64,000 bases of DNA. Source: Doryteuthis pealeii. Its lineage: Eukaryota; Mollusca; Cephalopoda; Myopsida; Loliginidae. Each line of letters opens with the position of its first letter. Position 1 is the first letter of the stretch. The stretch is from contig CM042152.1 in the NCBI GenBank assembly GCA_023376005.1, positions 85,823,856-85,887,855 of the forward strand, written 5' to 3'. Under the pieces are notes generated by a model that saw only the letters and a program-made list of their open reading frames with translations, was not told the origin of the DNA and ran no database searches. Made by a program: the position numbers and the translations under genes. This document shows, piece by piece, positions 11,225 to 22,361 of the stretch.

Positions 11225-11590
11225 TTTAATCTGTTAACAGCGAAGATACCACCCAGTCAGCAGGGGCTTAGATTACACTGTATCCCCTGGAGATGGTTAC
11301 TAAGTATGACACTAAACTGCATCTAATGGTGAGGCTCCAGTTCTGGGGAGTGTGGAGTACCCTTTTATTGCCATTACTCCTAGGACTACTCTGACCTGGA
11401 GTGGTAGTACCTGTTAGGGTACCATCTATGGGTGAAACAGATCTGTTTAAAAATTATTAGTATTTGATAGGACCATGTACAAAATCTGTGTTATGAAACA
11501 ACTACACAAAAATGTCAATATGAACGTAAAATGAATGTGATTCCCTAACCTCAAGTCATAAAACGACCCTAGATGAAGCAAAACCTAAGA
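11225..11590 (+). repeat. Element D subfamily 2 copy
   Basis: It contains the GGTGAGGCTCCAGTTCTGGG, ATTACTCCTAGG and GTACCTGTTAGGGTACC blocks, then CAACTACACAAAAATGTCAA and GTGATTCCCTAACC. The last two are shared only with the copy at 1-265. The upstream part (CAGTCAGCAGGGGCTTAGAT) is not seen elsewhere in the window. Confidence 0.65.
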
Positions 11591-11690
11591 TATGAGTAAT
11601 ACAATATTTTGACTCTTATTTTTCTTGTATGAGTGAAGTAATACAGTAGTGTAGTTTTCTCTATTGTTTAAAATTTCTCATAAATAGCTA

Positions 11691-11761
11691 ACCTCTCTCT
11701 CTCTCCTCTCTCTCTCCTCTCTCTCTCTCTCCTATCTATCTCTCTCTCTCCTATCTATCTA

Positions 11762-11812
<51 letters not shown>
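11691..11812. repeat. Compound (CT)n/(TATC)n/(AT)n microsatellite
   Basis: Runs of CT, TATC and AT repeats follow each other over about 120 bp. Confidence 0.95.
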
Positions 11813-12454
11813 TTTTAATTGATTACAAACTCTAGAAATATTAGTTTGTACAGGTACAGAATGCCTTTTAGGTTATATGTGAAAATCTGCTGCTTCGTGC
11901 AGAAAACAAAAAGGAAATAAGATCTTTGATCTTTTTCCGCCAGTTTAATGCTGGCTACACTTCAGTTATAAAAATCAATAGACCTGAATTTTATCTTTGA
12001 TGTATTTATCAGACCACATTGACTAATTTAGCTGATTCTATAAGTCATTAATAGTACAAATATATGCATAATAGAATATTGAATGAATGAAAGGCATTTC
12101 TATAGTGTCAAGTTAATTCATTCATTCAAGTCAATTTTTTTTTTTTTTTAAGGAAAACAATATAACTGGTAATAAGTTTTGAAACAATTTAAGTAGCAGA
12201 AAAGGAAAAATAAAATTGTTTAATTCAAGAAATACCTTTTGAAAAAGAAGGTAGTTGTTAAAGGAATGAAGTGAATTTAAAAACTTTCTAAGAAAGAAAT
12301 ATATTTGCATGTTGGAATTCATAAGAATAATAACTGAATATTTCATTTGGACATTACAGGTGATAACAGAAATACAGGTGAATTAAACTGCTGACTTTGA
12401 GCTATTAAGGTTTATGCATGTGACGGAGAACGAGAAAGGAAAAAGAGCAAGACA

Positions 12455-12680
12455 TTGTCTTGCCTGCCGGGATCGAACTCGCGTCCTCCCGCATGCAAAA
12501 ACAAATGCAATGGACAGACACGAGGTTCGACTGATGTGCTCAGATGTTTGGGTAATATGCCCATAAAATAACCAAAGTGAGTGGAGCGTGGCGTGACAAG
12601 CAGAGAAGCTTTCGGCTTACGTGAGACGGCAGTCAGAAAATTTTATTTTGACGACGGCGACGGATTTTCAACTGCTGGTC
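12455..12680. repeat. GC-richer block with tRNA-like B box (minus strand)
   Basis: On the minus strand GAGGACGCGAGTTCGATCCC has B-box form. The following DNA contains GTGAGTGGAGCGTGGCGTGA and GACGACGGCGACGG and is far less AT-rich than its surroundings. It is probably a SINE or other transposon fragment; no second copy is present for comparison. Confidence 0.35.
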
Positions 12681-12978
12681 AAAGACTGTGTTGACCAAAA
12701 GAAAGTTTGGCCTGTGAGAAGACAGTGAACTCGCTTCTTTTTGGTCCCCTCTTCAGCAGGAACTTGTTGAAGCAAATATCTATTTTCCCCCCTTCTATAA
12801 TGCATAAGACTAAAGCTGAAAAAAAAAAATTCAGCCTAATTCTAAAAATGGAGTTATTAGAGATGCGTAAAAATTTCCTGTAATGTTTTTGAAAATTAGA
12901 CACTGTGACTACACAGCTGAAAACTATTTTTCAATGGAAACTTCTGCACACAGTTAATAAATGAGGACATTTTTTTTC

Positions 12979-13092
12979 CTATCTGTAATGGGCATAACTG
13001 ATCCCTCCCAATGTAAGTGACAAAGAATCGCCTGAGCCGTGCATGAAAGACTCGAATGGCATGAGACATAATTTGCATGGCAGCTGGGTGAG
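12979..13092 (-). other. Candidate terminal coding exon, unassigned
   Basis: On the minus strand a pyrimidine-rich ...TTTTTATTACAG acceptor precedes an open stretch of about 37 codons ending in TAG. It reads LTQLPCKLC, then FESFMHGSG, then GGISYAHYR. Base composition is balanced in contrast with its AT-rich flanks, as for an exon or an old transposon piece. An overlapping frame (MSHAIRVFHARLRRFF) is also open, so even the reading frame is uncertain. I recognise no protein family. Confidence 0.2.
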
Positions 13093-13640
13093 CTGTAATA
13101 AAAACAGGTAGTCACTCACACTGGGGCAGAATAAACCAAGTGGTGGAAGGGGAGAGTGGTGGTTAGTGTTTATCTGACCAAGGACTTGATTTTTTGAGTG
13201 TTGGATTTTCTTCACTATCTTTTTCGAAAGATAATCAAAAAGACTTATTGGGATATTATTATTCCATATGAAATTTCTCCTGGGACAAAGCTGTCCCAAA
13301 TAATAAAATGAAACATTAAATAAAAGTAATGTTTTTCTCAATTTTTACTCTTTCACATATCAATGATAAATCCATAATATATATGAAAAAAAAACCCAAA
13401 AAACAACAACAAATAACAAAAACAAACCCAAACAAACATTGGCAACAAAATTAGTTATCCTTGGGATAAAAATGTGGAATTAAGAGATCACTTCACTTAC
13501 ATGTCTGACTTTGAACATGAATTGATATGCTATAAAACCAACCAGGAAAAAATTAAATGTACACAATTCAAAGTATGGCAATTTTAGTTATACATGAACA
13601 TTCATAGCTCCTATCCATCACACATACACATGTATATAAC

Positions 13641-13943
13641 TGAGGAATAATTAAAGTTCCAATTACCGTCAAACTGGGAAGATAAGGCAACAAACGGTTG
13701 TAACTTAAATACAAACCCGAATAGTTACAAAGTCTACTGCAGAATGACAGGATATATATAAGACTCCATAATGTCATTCAAATCAAGCAGTCAATCAGAA
13801 CTCAAGGAATGGAATGACCCAAATCACCCAAATTCATGAATGGGTCATTCTTGATTTCTATATATACCAACTGTCTTGGACACTGCTTAAGTTGTACTTA
13901 GCTGCTGTTATTCAAACTAACAGTAGACTTACTGACTTCAATA
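13641..13943 (+). mobile_element. LTR-G1 solo LTR, near-TSD ATAAC/ATAAT
   Basis: It reads TGAGGAATAATTAAAG to GACTTACTGACTTCAATA. Flanks ATAAC (13636-13640) and ATAAT (13944-13948) match at 4 of 5 bases. The copy has a TATATATAAG motif at about 13753 on the family's sense strand. Confidence 0.8.
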
Positions 13944-13948
13944 ATAAT

Positions 13949-14690
13949 CAATTCCAACAAAGCAACAATACGTCTACTTTTAAGTTTACATTCTAAGTGA
14001 ATTTTCTTTAGATGGATTTTTAATAAAGATTTTTGACTTATGCCAACTCATTCAGAATTTAGGGTTGTACAGCTTGGGTCTTTGGTGGTCAGCCTCCCAT
14101 TTATAGCACCAGTGAATCATTGTTCACAGTATAATATAAAAAAGATATACTGACTAGCAAATAATTTTTAATTTTAAATCTAGGTTAAACGTTTCAAAAG
14201 GGGATTAAGATAGTAATTTTTGAAACTTTAATTTATTGCCATTTTTAAGAAATTATTATTGGCTCCCATATGTTAATATTTATACTCGGATAATCTAAAT
14301 ATAACATGTATGCTGTTACTGCTACTTTTAATATCTGATTTTTCCAATTCTATGGTTTTACAGAGGTTAATTAAACTCTCTTTGCTTTCTCCATCAAATG
14401 AACAATCATACTTGATTTTGAATTCTCTTTTGTTTTCCTCAAGTCTCATTTTTGCTTTTATATTTCCTGCTGCAGAGAAAAAACAAAGGTAAATTACTTC
14501 AAATGAACCAATATTCTATGATTAAGACATTTTTTTTTTTTTCAGAAATTTCAGATCTGAAGCCTGATTATGGTTTTCAGCTTTGATTTTAAGTTTTGAT
14601 AGATTTGAAATATCTTAGAATTGTAAATTACATGTAAAATCTTCTGTTAGTCTCTCTGTTTGTCTGTATGTGTGTGCGTGTGTGTATCTG

Positions 14691-14721
<31 letters not shown>

Positions 14722-15575
14722 TCAATTCTTGCAAAGTAGCTTGCAGAAAAGTTTTGGCTGCAGAAAAAATAAGGAGACATTTCCCGTGGTTTGTTAAAAG
14801 GCATTTTTGAACCTTGGCTCTGTTTAGACTCTGCAGTAATTTCCTGTCAGATGCATCCAAAAGTCCATGTGAAATTATTATGATTAGATGATGGAGCTTT
14901 CTGAAGGAGGATGTGTAAACAGCACTGAAATTGCCTGGAAAATATTGGGGTTTTGTTTACAAGATATTGAGCCAGAAGTGTTTTATGTGAAGATTAGAAA
15001 TATAAAATTGAAACATTATATTGGCACAAAGTAAAATAATTGAAAAAAGCAAAGAAATAACTATAGAAAACTGGATATTATTTGAACATAAAAAAGCCAA
15101 CAAGTGATCAAGTGTCAGACACTTGTAAGACTTTTTCAAGTTTATTGGTTCAGCTTCGTTCTACTTGGCAATTTTTCAGTTGGGGACTATCCATAATTGA
15201 GGCAGCGTACTGACCTGGGGTAATCACTGGAACTAGTGTGTTGTCAAATTTTAGATTCAGATGTGAAAATTAACATACACTGTCAAGTTAGTACATGGGT
15301 GAGTGAAATTTGTTTATGGCACTGATGAATATAGAATATAGATAAATTTGGTAATAATGAAGAAGAATGCCAAGAAGAGATCCTTTTTGATACACTGTAA
15401 ATTGATATCTACTTCATACTGACAATTATAGCTGTTTTCTTTTCAAATTGGAATGAAGGGATTATTGATATCACTAATATCATTGTTATAATGTCCTTAA
15501 CCCTTTTCAGGCAGAGAACCATTGTTGTTGCCAATGATACACAGGCAGAGCAACATTTTTGCATTTTAACGGTAG
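13949..15575. other. AT-rich DNA with a GT/CT/CA microsatellite at 14662-14720
   Basis: The compound dinucleotide run is clear. I see no gene or shared repeat in the rest. Confidence 0.5.
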
Positions 15576-15577
15576 CT

Positions 15578-15905
15578 CAATGTATATATTTACCAACTCC
15601 TCTGCACACGCAGGTGGAGTTTAACAGTTTTGAATTGGTGCATCAAGGGTTGCCACAAACCCAATCAATGACCGACCTCAGGAATTTTGAATTCAGAGTT
15701 ATCCTTCTCCTAGACTGGTTACCTAACCATGGTTAAAGAGCCCATTCAGCCCTACTATTTACCCATAGCTGGAGGAAGAATATATTGATTCATACCTTTC
15801 CCAAAGGTATTAGCGCTATATGAAATGCAAACAGCCTTGTCCAGGATTTGAACTCGGGTTGACAGATCCATTTCCTATGACTCTAACCATTACCCCACAC
15901 ACCTC
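15578..15905 (-). repeat. SINE-B copy
   Basis: On the minus strand it starts with a tRNA-like head (GGGGTAATGGTTAGAGTCAT, then B box GAGTTCAAATCC). It continues CCTGGACAAGGC, ATACCTTTGGGAAAGGTATG and CCAGCTATGGGTAAATAGTAG to a CTCCTCTGCACACGCAGG-type end. About 40 bp near 15637-15680 are not in other copies and may be a small insertion. Confidence 0.8.
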
Positions 15906-16372
15906 TACCATTGTAGCTCAATGTAAGGCATTTTCCTATTGGCTGTGCATTGACCAATTCAATGTTAATGTATAGAAACATCAGTAGGTGGCCCTACTGT
16001 GGTGTAGGATTTTGTAAAGGCTGTTTTGAAAAATATCATAATTAAAAGTGAGTACTTGATTGTTTTCATGCTATTGTTCTATGACACACAATTACTGATC
16101 AAATTATGTCTAAAAGGATTTAAAAAAAAAATTATAATTAACGCTGTCATAAATCTTGTCACATCATGAACAATTTGCTTTTTCAAGAAATTCTCATTCA
16201 TTTAGACTAAAAATGATTCATTTTTTGATGAGTTTTAATTTCAACTCCTAATCATTTTCTTTTGCTAACTACAGCAACATTATTAAATGTGTTTATTAAA
16301 AATATAATGGTGACTTTAATTTAGTTTCAAGGAGAGAATTCCACTGTACCTAGAACAATGGCACTTTCACAG

Positions 16373-16396
16373 CAGAGAGAGAGAGAGAGAGAGAGA
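16373..16396. repeat. (GA)n microsatellite
   Basis: A GA dinucleotide run. Confidence 0.9.
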
Positions 16397-16494
16397 AAAT
16401 AAGCAATTAAATAGATGAGTTCTAACACGCAGAAAGAGAGAGAAAAGATTATTTTTTTATATCCCTCTTTTATATATATATATATATGAATGCA

Positions 16495-16618
16495 AACTTT
16501 ACTAAGCTTAGCTTAGATGTGGCACAAGGCCAGAAGTATGGAGCACCCAATGAGAATTGAACTCACAAACAATGGTCTGCAAATCTAGCTTGCTAATCAT
16601 TACATTGCAATACAATAT
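16495..16618 (-). repeat. tRNA-headed SINE fragment, third type
   Basis: On the minus strand TGTAATGATTAGCAAGCTAG is followed by a B-box-like GAGTTCAATTC and GGTGCTCCATACTTCTGGCC. The end, ACTAAGCTTAGCTTAGA on the + strand, recurs at 25.1, 47.1 and 58.4 kb with the phrases GGCCATAAGTGTAGAGCTC or similar, which marks a distinct dispersed family. Confidence 0.5.
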
Positions 16619-16829
16619 AACTGAACTAGAAGAGGCTACCCAGTGTCAACTGGGTAGAAGGTGGGGAGGCAAACCCGGTGTATTGATTTTACTTCTGAGA
16701 TTTACAAATGCTAGACATTTGAAGTAGAATTTCAATGCTATTACCATGTATATATTCATTTTGAAATATCTTAGAATATAAATAAAATTTTCATAATTTT
16801 TGCACAATAAGCAAGAACCGGCAATATTC

Positions 16830-16867
16830 AATGTGTGTATGTATGTATGTATATATATATATATATA
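16830..16867. repeat. (GTAT)n/(AT)n microsatellite
   Basis: GTAT repeats run into AT repeats. Confidence 0.9.
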
Positions 16868-17178
16868 ATTTTTTTTACTTTGTTGTTTATTGTTTTATTT
16901 TTGTAGTTTCATCTAGACATACATACATACCAACTGCTCTTAAGATATGTATAGATGAGCAAAAAAAAAAAAAAGTATGATTTGATTGATTTTGGTAAAA
17001 GCCAAATTGCTATGGCTAGAAGACAAGGTCCGTGTATTTCTAAAACGTCATGGCATGGGGACTACTCATGTTCAGTTGTGGTGAGTACATATTGGTAGTG
17101 GTTGGACAAGATTTAATAATGCTATAAGTCAATATATCACAACAGACAATACACAGATACAGGTTAGCCAGAGTATTC

Positions 17179-17760
17179 CTGTTAACAAATATTGGATCCT
17201 ATTGTTGGATTGTCTTCCCTTTGGCTGGAGGAGTTATCTTCTCTCTGGTTCTCGTTTCTCACCACCAGGGGTTTTTGCTATATAAGCAGGCAAGCGCCAG
17301 TTTTGAATCCTCTCTTTCCTCTTTCTTTTCCGGGACTTGACAACCATGGGTTAGACATTTGTCTACACCCTTCTTGTGTGGGGGCTTCAGCCCCCAACAC
17401 AATGTTAGTAAGTGACATTGCTTTATGGACTCTCCATTACTTCTATATGTACATTTAGGTATCTCTTGTATACTTCCTTATTGTATCTCTATTCATGAAT
17501 GTGTTCTTTATTATATCTTCTTTGTATTTCATTTGATGTGGATCAAAGGGGAACCACTCTTGACTGATAAATTATCTATATTTTCCCATTAAACTAACCC
17601 TGACCCTAAACCCTAACCCTACCCTGTCTTCTTGTATTAAAGTCTTTTGTGTATGTAACACCCTTGGTCGGAGTTGTTTGTTCAACCAGTTATAATTGAT
17701 ATTATAACCATGAACCCAACACTATTATTAATGTAGATTATATTTTGTCAATTACCACCT
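17179..17760 (+). other. Unclassified, LTR-like organisation without TSD
   Basis: The stretch contains CTATATAAGCAGG (TATA-box-like), a pyrimidine-rich leader and ATTAAAGTC (polyadenylation-like), between TGTTAACAAATATTGG and a possible CAACA end. No target duplication or second copy was found. It also holds a short telomere-like run, CCCTAAACCCTAACCCTACC, at about 17606-17627. It could be an LTR from a single-copy element or a diverged promoter. Confidence 0.25.
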
Positions 17761-17972
17761 ACATCAACATCATTGAAGACAAGTTACATCATTTCATGGC
17801 ACCAATGAAACTATGATAGCAGTTGCATCTTTGAGGCAGACAATTGTATTACTGTAACCATTAAATTCCCATTCAATTCATCTGAGATGTGTTTGACTAA
17901 CAAGTTTGCTCTGCAGATTCTCCATTACATGAGTTGTAGCAATTAAAGGACCTGCTGTTAACATCTTGGTAT

Positions 17973-18287
17973 TATTGAAGTCAGTTAGCCTACAGCAGCT
18001 AAGTAGAACTTTTACCAGTGTCCAAGACAGCTGGTAAATATAGGAATCAAGAATGATCCACTCATGAATCAGGGTGACTTGGGTCATTCCACTCTTTGAG
18101 TTCTGATTGGCTGCCTGACTGGTTGATCTGCATGACACTGTGGAGTCCTATATATACCTGTCATTCTGCAGTGTACTTTGTAGCATGGCGAGCTTGTATT
18201 GAGTTACAATCGCATGCTACCTTGTCTTCCCAGTTCGACGGTAATTGGAACTTATTCTTCACAATGGTGAGTATCATTGTTTCTACA
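17973..18287 (-). mobile_element. LTR-G1 3' LTR of a truncated Ty3/Gypsy element
   Basis: On the + strand it reads TATTGAAGTCAGTTAGCCTA to GTATCATTGTTTCTACA. On the minus strand it follows directly after a polypurine tract and an integrase C-terminal reading frame, which fixes both the superfamily and the orientation of the whole LTR-G1 family. Its start (TGTAGAAACAATGATACTCACC on the minus strand) also contains the ACTCACC segment of LTR-G2, so the copy bridges the two families. Confidence 0.85.
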
Positions 18288-18779
18288 TCTCCCCTCTCCC
18301 CCCCCGCGTGCAGGCAAGGCTCTACGAGGAGTGAGCTGTTCTTTAAGGCCTGTCCTGTTATGCGGGAATAACCTGGACAAGGCTCGAGGGATTTTCGATG
18401 GACGAAGGCAGGTTGATGTATCAGTGCTCACTGTGGGGTGTCGAATTGCTGTATGCGCATCATTTCTGGGAGATGTTGGGAGATTGGAATGCATAGATGA
18501 AGTATTGCTTGCAGGGCTTGTAAATTCAGGCATTGCACTTGGCATTGGAGTGGGTTTTGCTTTGGCCTCCAACTTCCTCAAGAAACGGCGATTCCTGAGG
18601 GTGACTCTTCCTGATCCATCGACCCTGATTTGGTACTGACGATCTGGAAGGACAGTAACGATCCTGCCAGTAGTGTTCCACCGGCGATTAAGTGGATTCT
18701 GAATGGTTACTGTATCGCCAGCTTGTAGTGGGCAAAGGGGGTGGGTATGTCTATTGTACCGTTGAAAAGTCTGACTTGA
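18288..18779 (-). pseudogene. Ty3/Gypsy integrase C-terminal fragment plus polypurine tract
   Basis: The minus-strand frame is open from a stop near 18780. It reads PLQAGDTVTIQNP, then RRWNTTGRIV, then PDRQYQIRVDGSG and RVTLRNRRFLRK. This is the SH3-like C-terminal module of Ty3/Gypsy integrases, typically GD.V.IQN, RW...G.V, DQY.VRVDGSGR and TLRNR.FLR. A proline/serine/threonine-rich tail of about 100 codons follows, passing through the polypurine tract (18288-18306) and into the LTR, with a stop at about 18252. The integrase catalytic core, RT and protease are absent, so the fragment cannot function alone. The tail may be non-coding. Confidence 0.8.
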
Positions 18780-19092
18780 TTAGGGCTATTCACACAGGCA
18801 TATAGAGGGCTAGCACCTTATTAGACAGGTGAGTAGAATTTCTTTGGCTGATCAGTGTACACATCAGAAACATAATTAAACAGTAACCATTATTTGATTT
18901 TATATTTAATAATGAGAGTTTAATTGACAATTATTGTAGTTAAAATAAAAACCAGAGATAATCATGTATCTGTTTCTCATGCCTTGTATTCCAGAAGCAA
19001 ATTTTAATTAGATATCCGAGAAAAAAACTATAGCAGATCTGTTAAATACAATGCTTGAAAGTGTGAAAATTTAGTATTTAGTTCATTAATGG

Positions 19093-19223
19093 TGTAGAAA
19101 CAATGATACTCACCATCGTGAAGAATAAGTTCCAATGATTTGCTTGGAATGAAAATCTTGAGAAAGCATTTCACCAATCCAAGCAAATCATTGGAACTTA
19201 TTCTTCACGATGGTGAGTATCAT
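19093..19223. repeat. Perfect 46-bp inverted repeat made of an LTR-G1 end
   Basis: Arms 19103-19148 and 19178-19223 are exact reverse complements, separated by 29 bp. The left arm begins inside an LTR-G1 start (TGTAGAAACAATGATACTCA at 19093), so an LTR end has been duplicated head to head. It could fold into a long hairpin if transcribed. Confidence 0.85.
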
Positions 19224-19362
19224 AAAGGTGCTGATGCCATCTCTCACAACCCAGTGGCCATAGTAGAAACTCTTCTGAGTCTATGCCCAACACAACCCTC
19301 TTCCAAAGATGTCCACCTCTCGGACAATATAGATGCTAACCAAATTCTAATTTGTATGATGT
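19218..19362 (+). pseudogene. Ty3/Gypsy pol fragment, RNase H to integrase linker
   Basis: The frame reads HDGEYHKGADAISHNPV, then a linker (SLCPTQPSSKDVHLSD). The motif KGADA(I/L)S.NPV corresponds to the K.ADALSR.P motif at the end of the Ty3/Gypsy RNase H region. It lies next to the inverted LTR end and is on the opposite strand to the integrase fragment at 18.3-18.8 kb, so the element has been rearranged as well as deleted. The assignment rests on this one motif. Confidence 0.45.
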
Positions 19363-19466
19363 GATATTGTTTAAATCATTGAATAACATTTTTGTTTGTA
19401 AATAAAAGAATATACTTAGATGGATAGATAATATATTTCTCATATTATACATATATATAGATATAT

Positions 19467-20033
19467 ATGTTGAAAGGAAAAATAAACAAAGGAAAGAAAA
19501 TGCTGACTGGATAAAATAGATTTTGAAGAATAATTAAAGTTCCAATTACTGTCGAACTGGGAAGACAAAGCAACAAACGGTTGTAACTTAAATACAAACC
19601 CGAATAGTCACAAAGTCTACTGCAGAATGACAGGATATATATAAGACTCCACAATGTCATTCAAATCAAGCAGAACTCAAGGAATGGAATGACCCAAATC
19701 ACCCAAATTCATGAATGGGTCATTCTTGATTTCTATATATACCAACTGTCTTGGACACTGCTTAAGTTGTACTTAGTTAGCTGCTGTTGTTCAAACCAAC
19801 AGTGGACTTACTGGCTACAATAGATTTTATTTTACTGACACGTGTTTTGGCCAGGAGTTTATCCATGCACACATGCACTCTATCTATTATTTTAAATATA
19901 AAATAAAATAATAATAGAGTGCATGTGTACATGAACAAACTCCTGGCTGAAACATGTGTCAATAAAATAAAAAATACAATCTATTTTATCCATTCAGCAT
20001 TTTCTTTCCTTTGTTTATTTTTCTTTTCAACAT
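19467..20033. repeat. Large palindrome interrupted by a solo LTR
   Basis: The left arm (19467-19523 plus 19828-19889: ATGTTGAAAGG, GGAAAGAAAATGCTGACTGG, GACACGTGTTTTGGCCAGGA) is matched in reverse complement by 19912-20033 (ATAGAGTGCATGTGTACATG ... CTTTTCAACAT). The arms are about 120 bp with a short AT-rich centre. An LTR-G1 copy splits the left arm, so the palindrome is older than that insertion. No transposase is present. Confidence 0.8.
19524..19822 (+). mobile_element. LTR-G1 solo LTR inside the palindrome, TSD GATTT
   Basis: It reads TGAAGAATAATTAAAGTTCC to GGCTACAATA. Perfect duplications GATTT lie at 19519-19523 and 19823-19827. Removing the LTR and one GATTT restores the left arm of the surrounding palindrome. 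Confidence 0.88.
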
Positions 20034-20062
20034 AGCATTGGAATCGCTTCCATTTTCAACTT

Positions 20063-20063
<1 letters not shown>

Positions 20064-20104
<41 letters not shown>
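20064..20104. repeat. (AT)n/(CA)n microsatellite
   Basis: A short AT run passes into about 18 CA repeats. Confidence 0.95.
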
Positions 20105-20106
<2 letters not shown>

Positions 20107-21560
20107 CCCGTTTCCTTTCCAAGTATGTCTAGAATAAATCTGATATAATAATGGACTGATCAATAAGTTTCATCAGTTGATTGATCTACAATCTACACAT
20201 CCAAATGGAGACTGATTTTAATCTTTTTCAACCACATTTATTACTTTAACTAGCAAATATATGCACCCTCCGGGTGCAAGTATTTAAGTTTTGATATAAT
20301 ACAATATCATATTAAATTAGAAAAGCTAATGAAACTGACTAAGAATGCAAATAAAAAGATCTGCAACAGAGGGGGTATAATCGAAAAATAGAACAACTTT
20401 GAAACTAACTATTCCATCATTTTCCATTACTCCCCTCTTTCATTGGTAAATTTTCCTAATTTAACTATTTAGTTAAAATATGAAGTAAAGGATAATATTA
20501 CAGTTATTTCTTCTTGTAAATAAATTTCTTTTAAGATTTATCCACAAAATTTTTGTTTATATTTCTTAAGATAAAACCAAACAATTAGAAATCAATAATA
20601 CCAAGCACATATTTATTAAAATAAAATTTTAAATATCAATATGCAAATTAGCCTTCTCGTTCAAACTGTAAACCGCTATTTTGTTGTATATATAAATACA
20701 ATTGCATGTTATTAGTACGTAGATATGGTCAACAGTATTAATAATGCAAAACAATTTTTATTAATAACTGAAGGTTTAAAAGAATGAAATCATGGAGAAT
20801 TTGACGTAAATAATTAAGGGAATTGTGACTTGAGTAGTAATATAGTTTCGGTTACAGACAGAAAAACACACAATCTCCATTATAATAAGATGTTCTGTGT
20901 TTATCCAAATTCATCATGATATATAAAAAAAAAATTTTGATTAAATTTGAACATTTTTGCATATTAATTAATAAGTTCTTTTAATTGATAGAAAAGGTCC
21001 CATTTTCTGAAGGCTAATGATCTACAACAAATTTAGTCACTTAAGCTCATTAAATATTGAAAATTGCAACTATGCACTAATTAGAATGCCCAACTGTAGA
21101 TTAAACTTTAGGCTTCAATGACATGGAAGCATTTAAATAAATAAAAAGAATGTATGATATTTACCATAAAGAAGAAAGATTTTCATATTTGTAATAATGC
21201 TATGAAAGAAAAGAAACTATGAGATTATAAAAGATTTTAGATGTCTACATTTTGGTTTTTGCTGGAAAAAAGATACTTAAGTTTAGACAGAACCTCTCAA
21301 GGATAATATTTCTGTAAATATGTCTCTCCCAACAGATCTGTGTATAGGGAAATCGTCTTATGTAGCTTCTAAATTTCTAGACATTGGATTATTTTGAAGT
21401 CAATTTGACATTGCTATTGAGTAAACAATTATTTAGAAAAGGGCCACAAGAGTAAGCCCTACCTATGGCAGGTGGTCTTACATATTTACTTAGATTTGTC
21501 ATCATAGTGAAGTACTCGGAGGAACAAACATTTCACTGTTAATGGCCTATAAAAGTAGTT
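20105..21560. other. AT-rich DNA, no feature seen
   Basis: No shared repeats or coding potential are evident. Confidence 0.5.
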
Positions 21561-21566
21561 TAACTA

Positions 21567-22274
21567 TGTAGAGATTTGTGTAGACGGATCTGTATTCAAC
21601 TGTGTTGCAAGTTGAATCAGCTTCTGAGAATCCAGACTTGGTAAGTGGTTTAAATAGCAGCTTGGGCTATTCTACTATGTGGAATGGTCAAGTCTATTTT
21701 CAGGATTCTGAATGGCTGGTGGTTTTAGAGTGGATATTATTATCTATATATACTGAACAGTTAAGAACCAATGTATTAATATTCCTCAAAATCATTTAAA
21801 ACATTATCTCAAACAGATCTATTTGTCTTGTAAATATGTCAGGTATTACAACTCCAGTCCAAAGTGGGCCTGAGAGTAATAGTAATAGAGAGATAGAGTT
21901 GATCTGTAGAAAAGGGACAAGGACATAAGATTTAACAATAAAAAAATTGGAGGGAGTGTAGAGATTTGTGTAGACTAATCAGTATTCAACTGTGTTGCAA
22001 GTTGAATCAGCTTCTGATAATCCAGACTTGGTAAGTGGTTTAAATAGCAGCTTGGGCTTAAACAGCTACTTTTTACAGCTACATGGTCAAGTCTATTTCC
22101 AGGATTTTGATTGTCTGGTGGTTTTAGTTTGTATATCGTTGTCCATATATACTGAACACTTGACCATGTCCTTGCAGTTGCTACAGAATGTATTCAGTTA
22201 CTGTCTTTTTTTGTCTGGTGACTGGATGCTAGTCACAACCTTCCTGTGAAGGTGAGTATAATGTTCATTCTACA
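21567..22274. mobile_element. LTR-G3 element, internally deleted, two LTRs, TSD AACTA
   Basis: Two direct copies of TGTAGAGATTTGTGTAGAC, TATTCAACTGTGTTGCAAG and GAATCAGCTTCTGA begin at 21567 and 21957. Duplications AACTA lie at 21562-21566 and 22275-22279, outside both LTRs, so this was a two-LTR insertion. The second LTR is complete (21957-22274). The first is truncated at about 21790 and joined to a piece of element D (21806-21905). GGAGGGAG abuts the second LTR and could be a polypurine tract. No coding remains. Confidence 0.85.
21806..21905 (-). repeat. Element D fragment within LTR-G3
   Basis: AAACAGATCTATTTGTCTTG, ACAACTCCAGTCCAAAGTGG and GAGAGTAATAG follow the minus-strand order of element D (compare 39.9 kb and 24.55 kb), with considerable divergence. 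Confidence 0.5.
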
Positions 22275-22361
22275 AACTATTGCTTGACGACAGGTGCTCT
22301 GAGATATTCATTCAAGCTTATTGTAATCTGACACAGGGTTAATATAGTGGAAGTTCCAGTG

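Noticed and set aside
17179..17760. Complete LTR
   Set aside because: TATA- and polyA-like signals are present, but no matching 5-bp flanks and no second copy were found.
21602..22249. Paired frames starting MLQVESAS
   Set aside because: They are identical starts within the two LTR-G3 LTRs and are non-coding.
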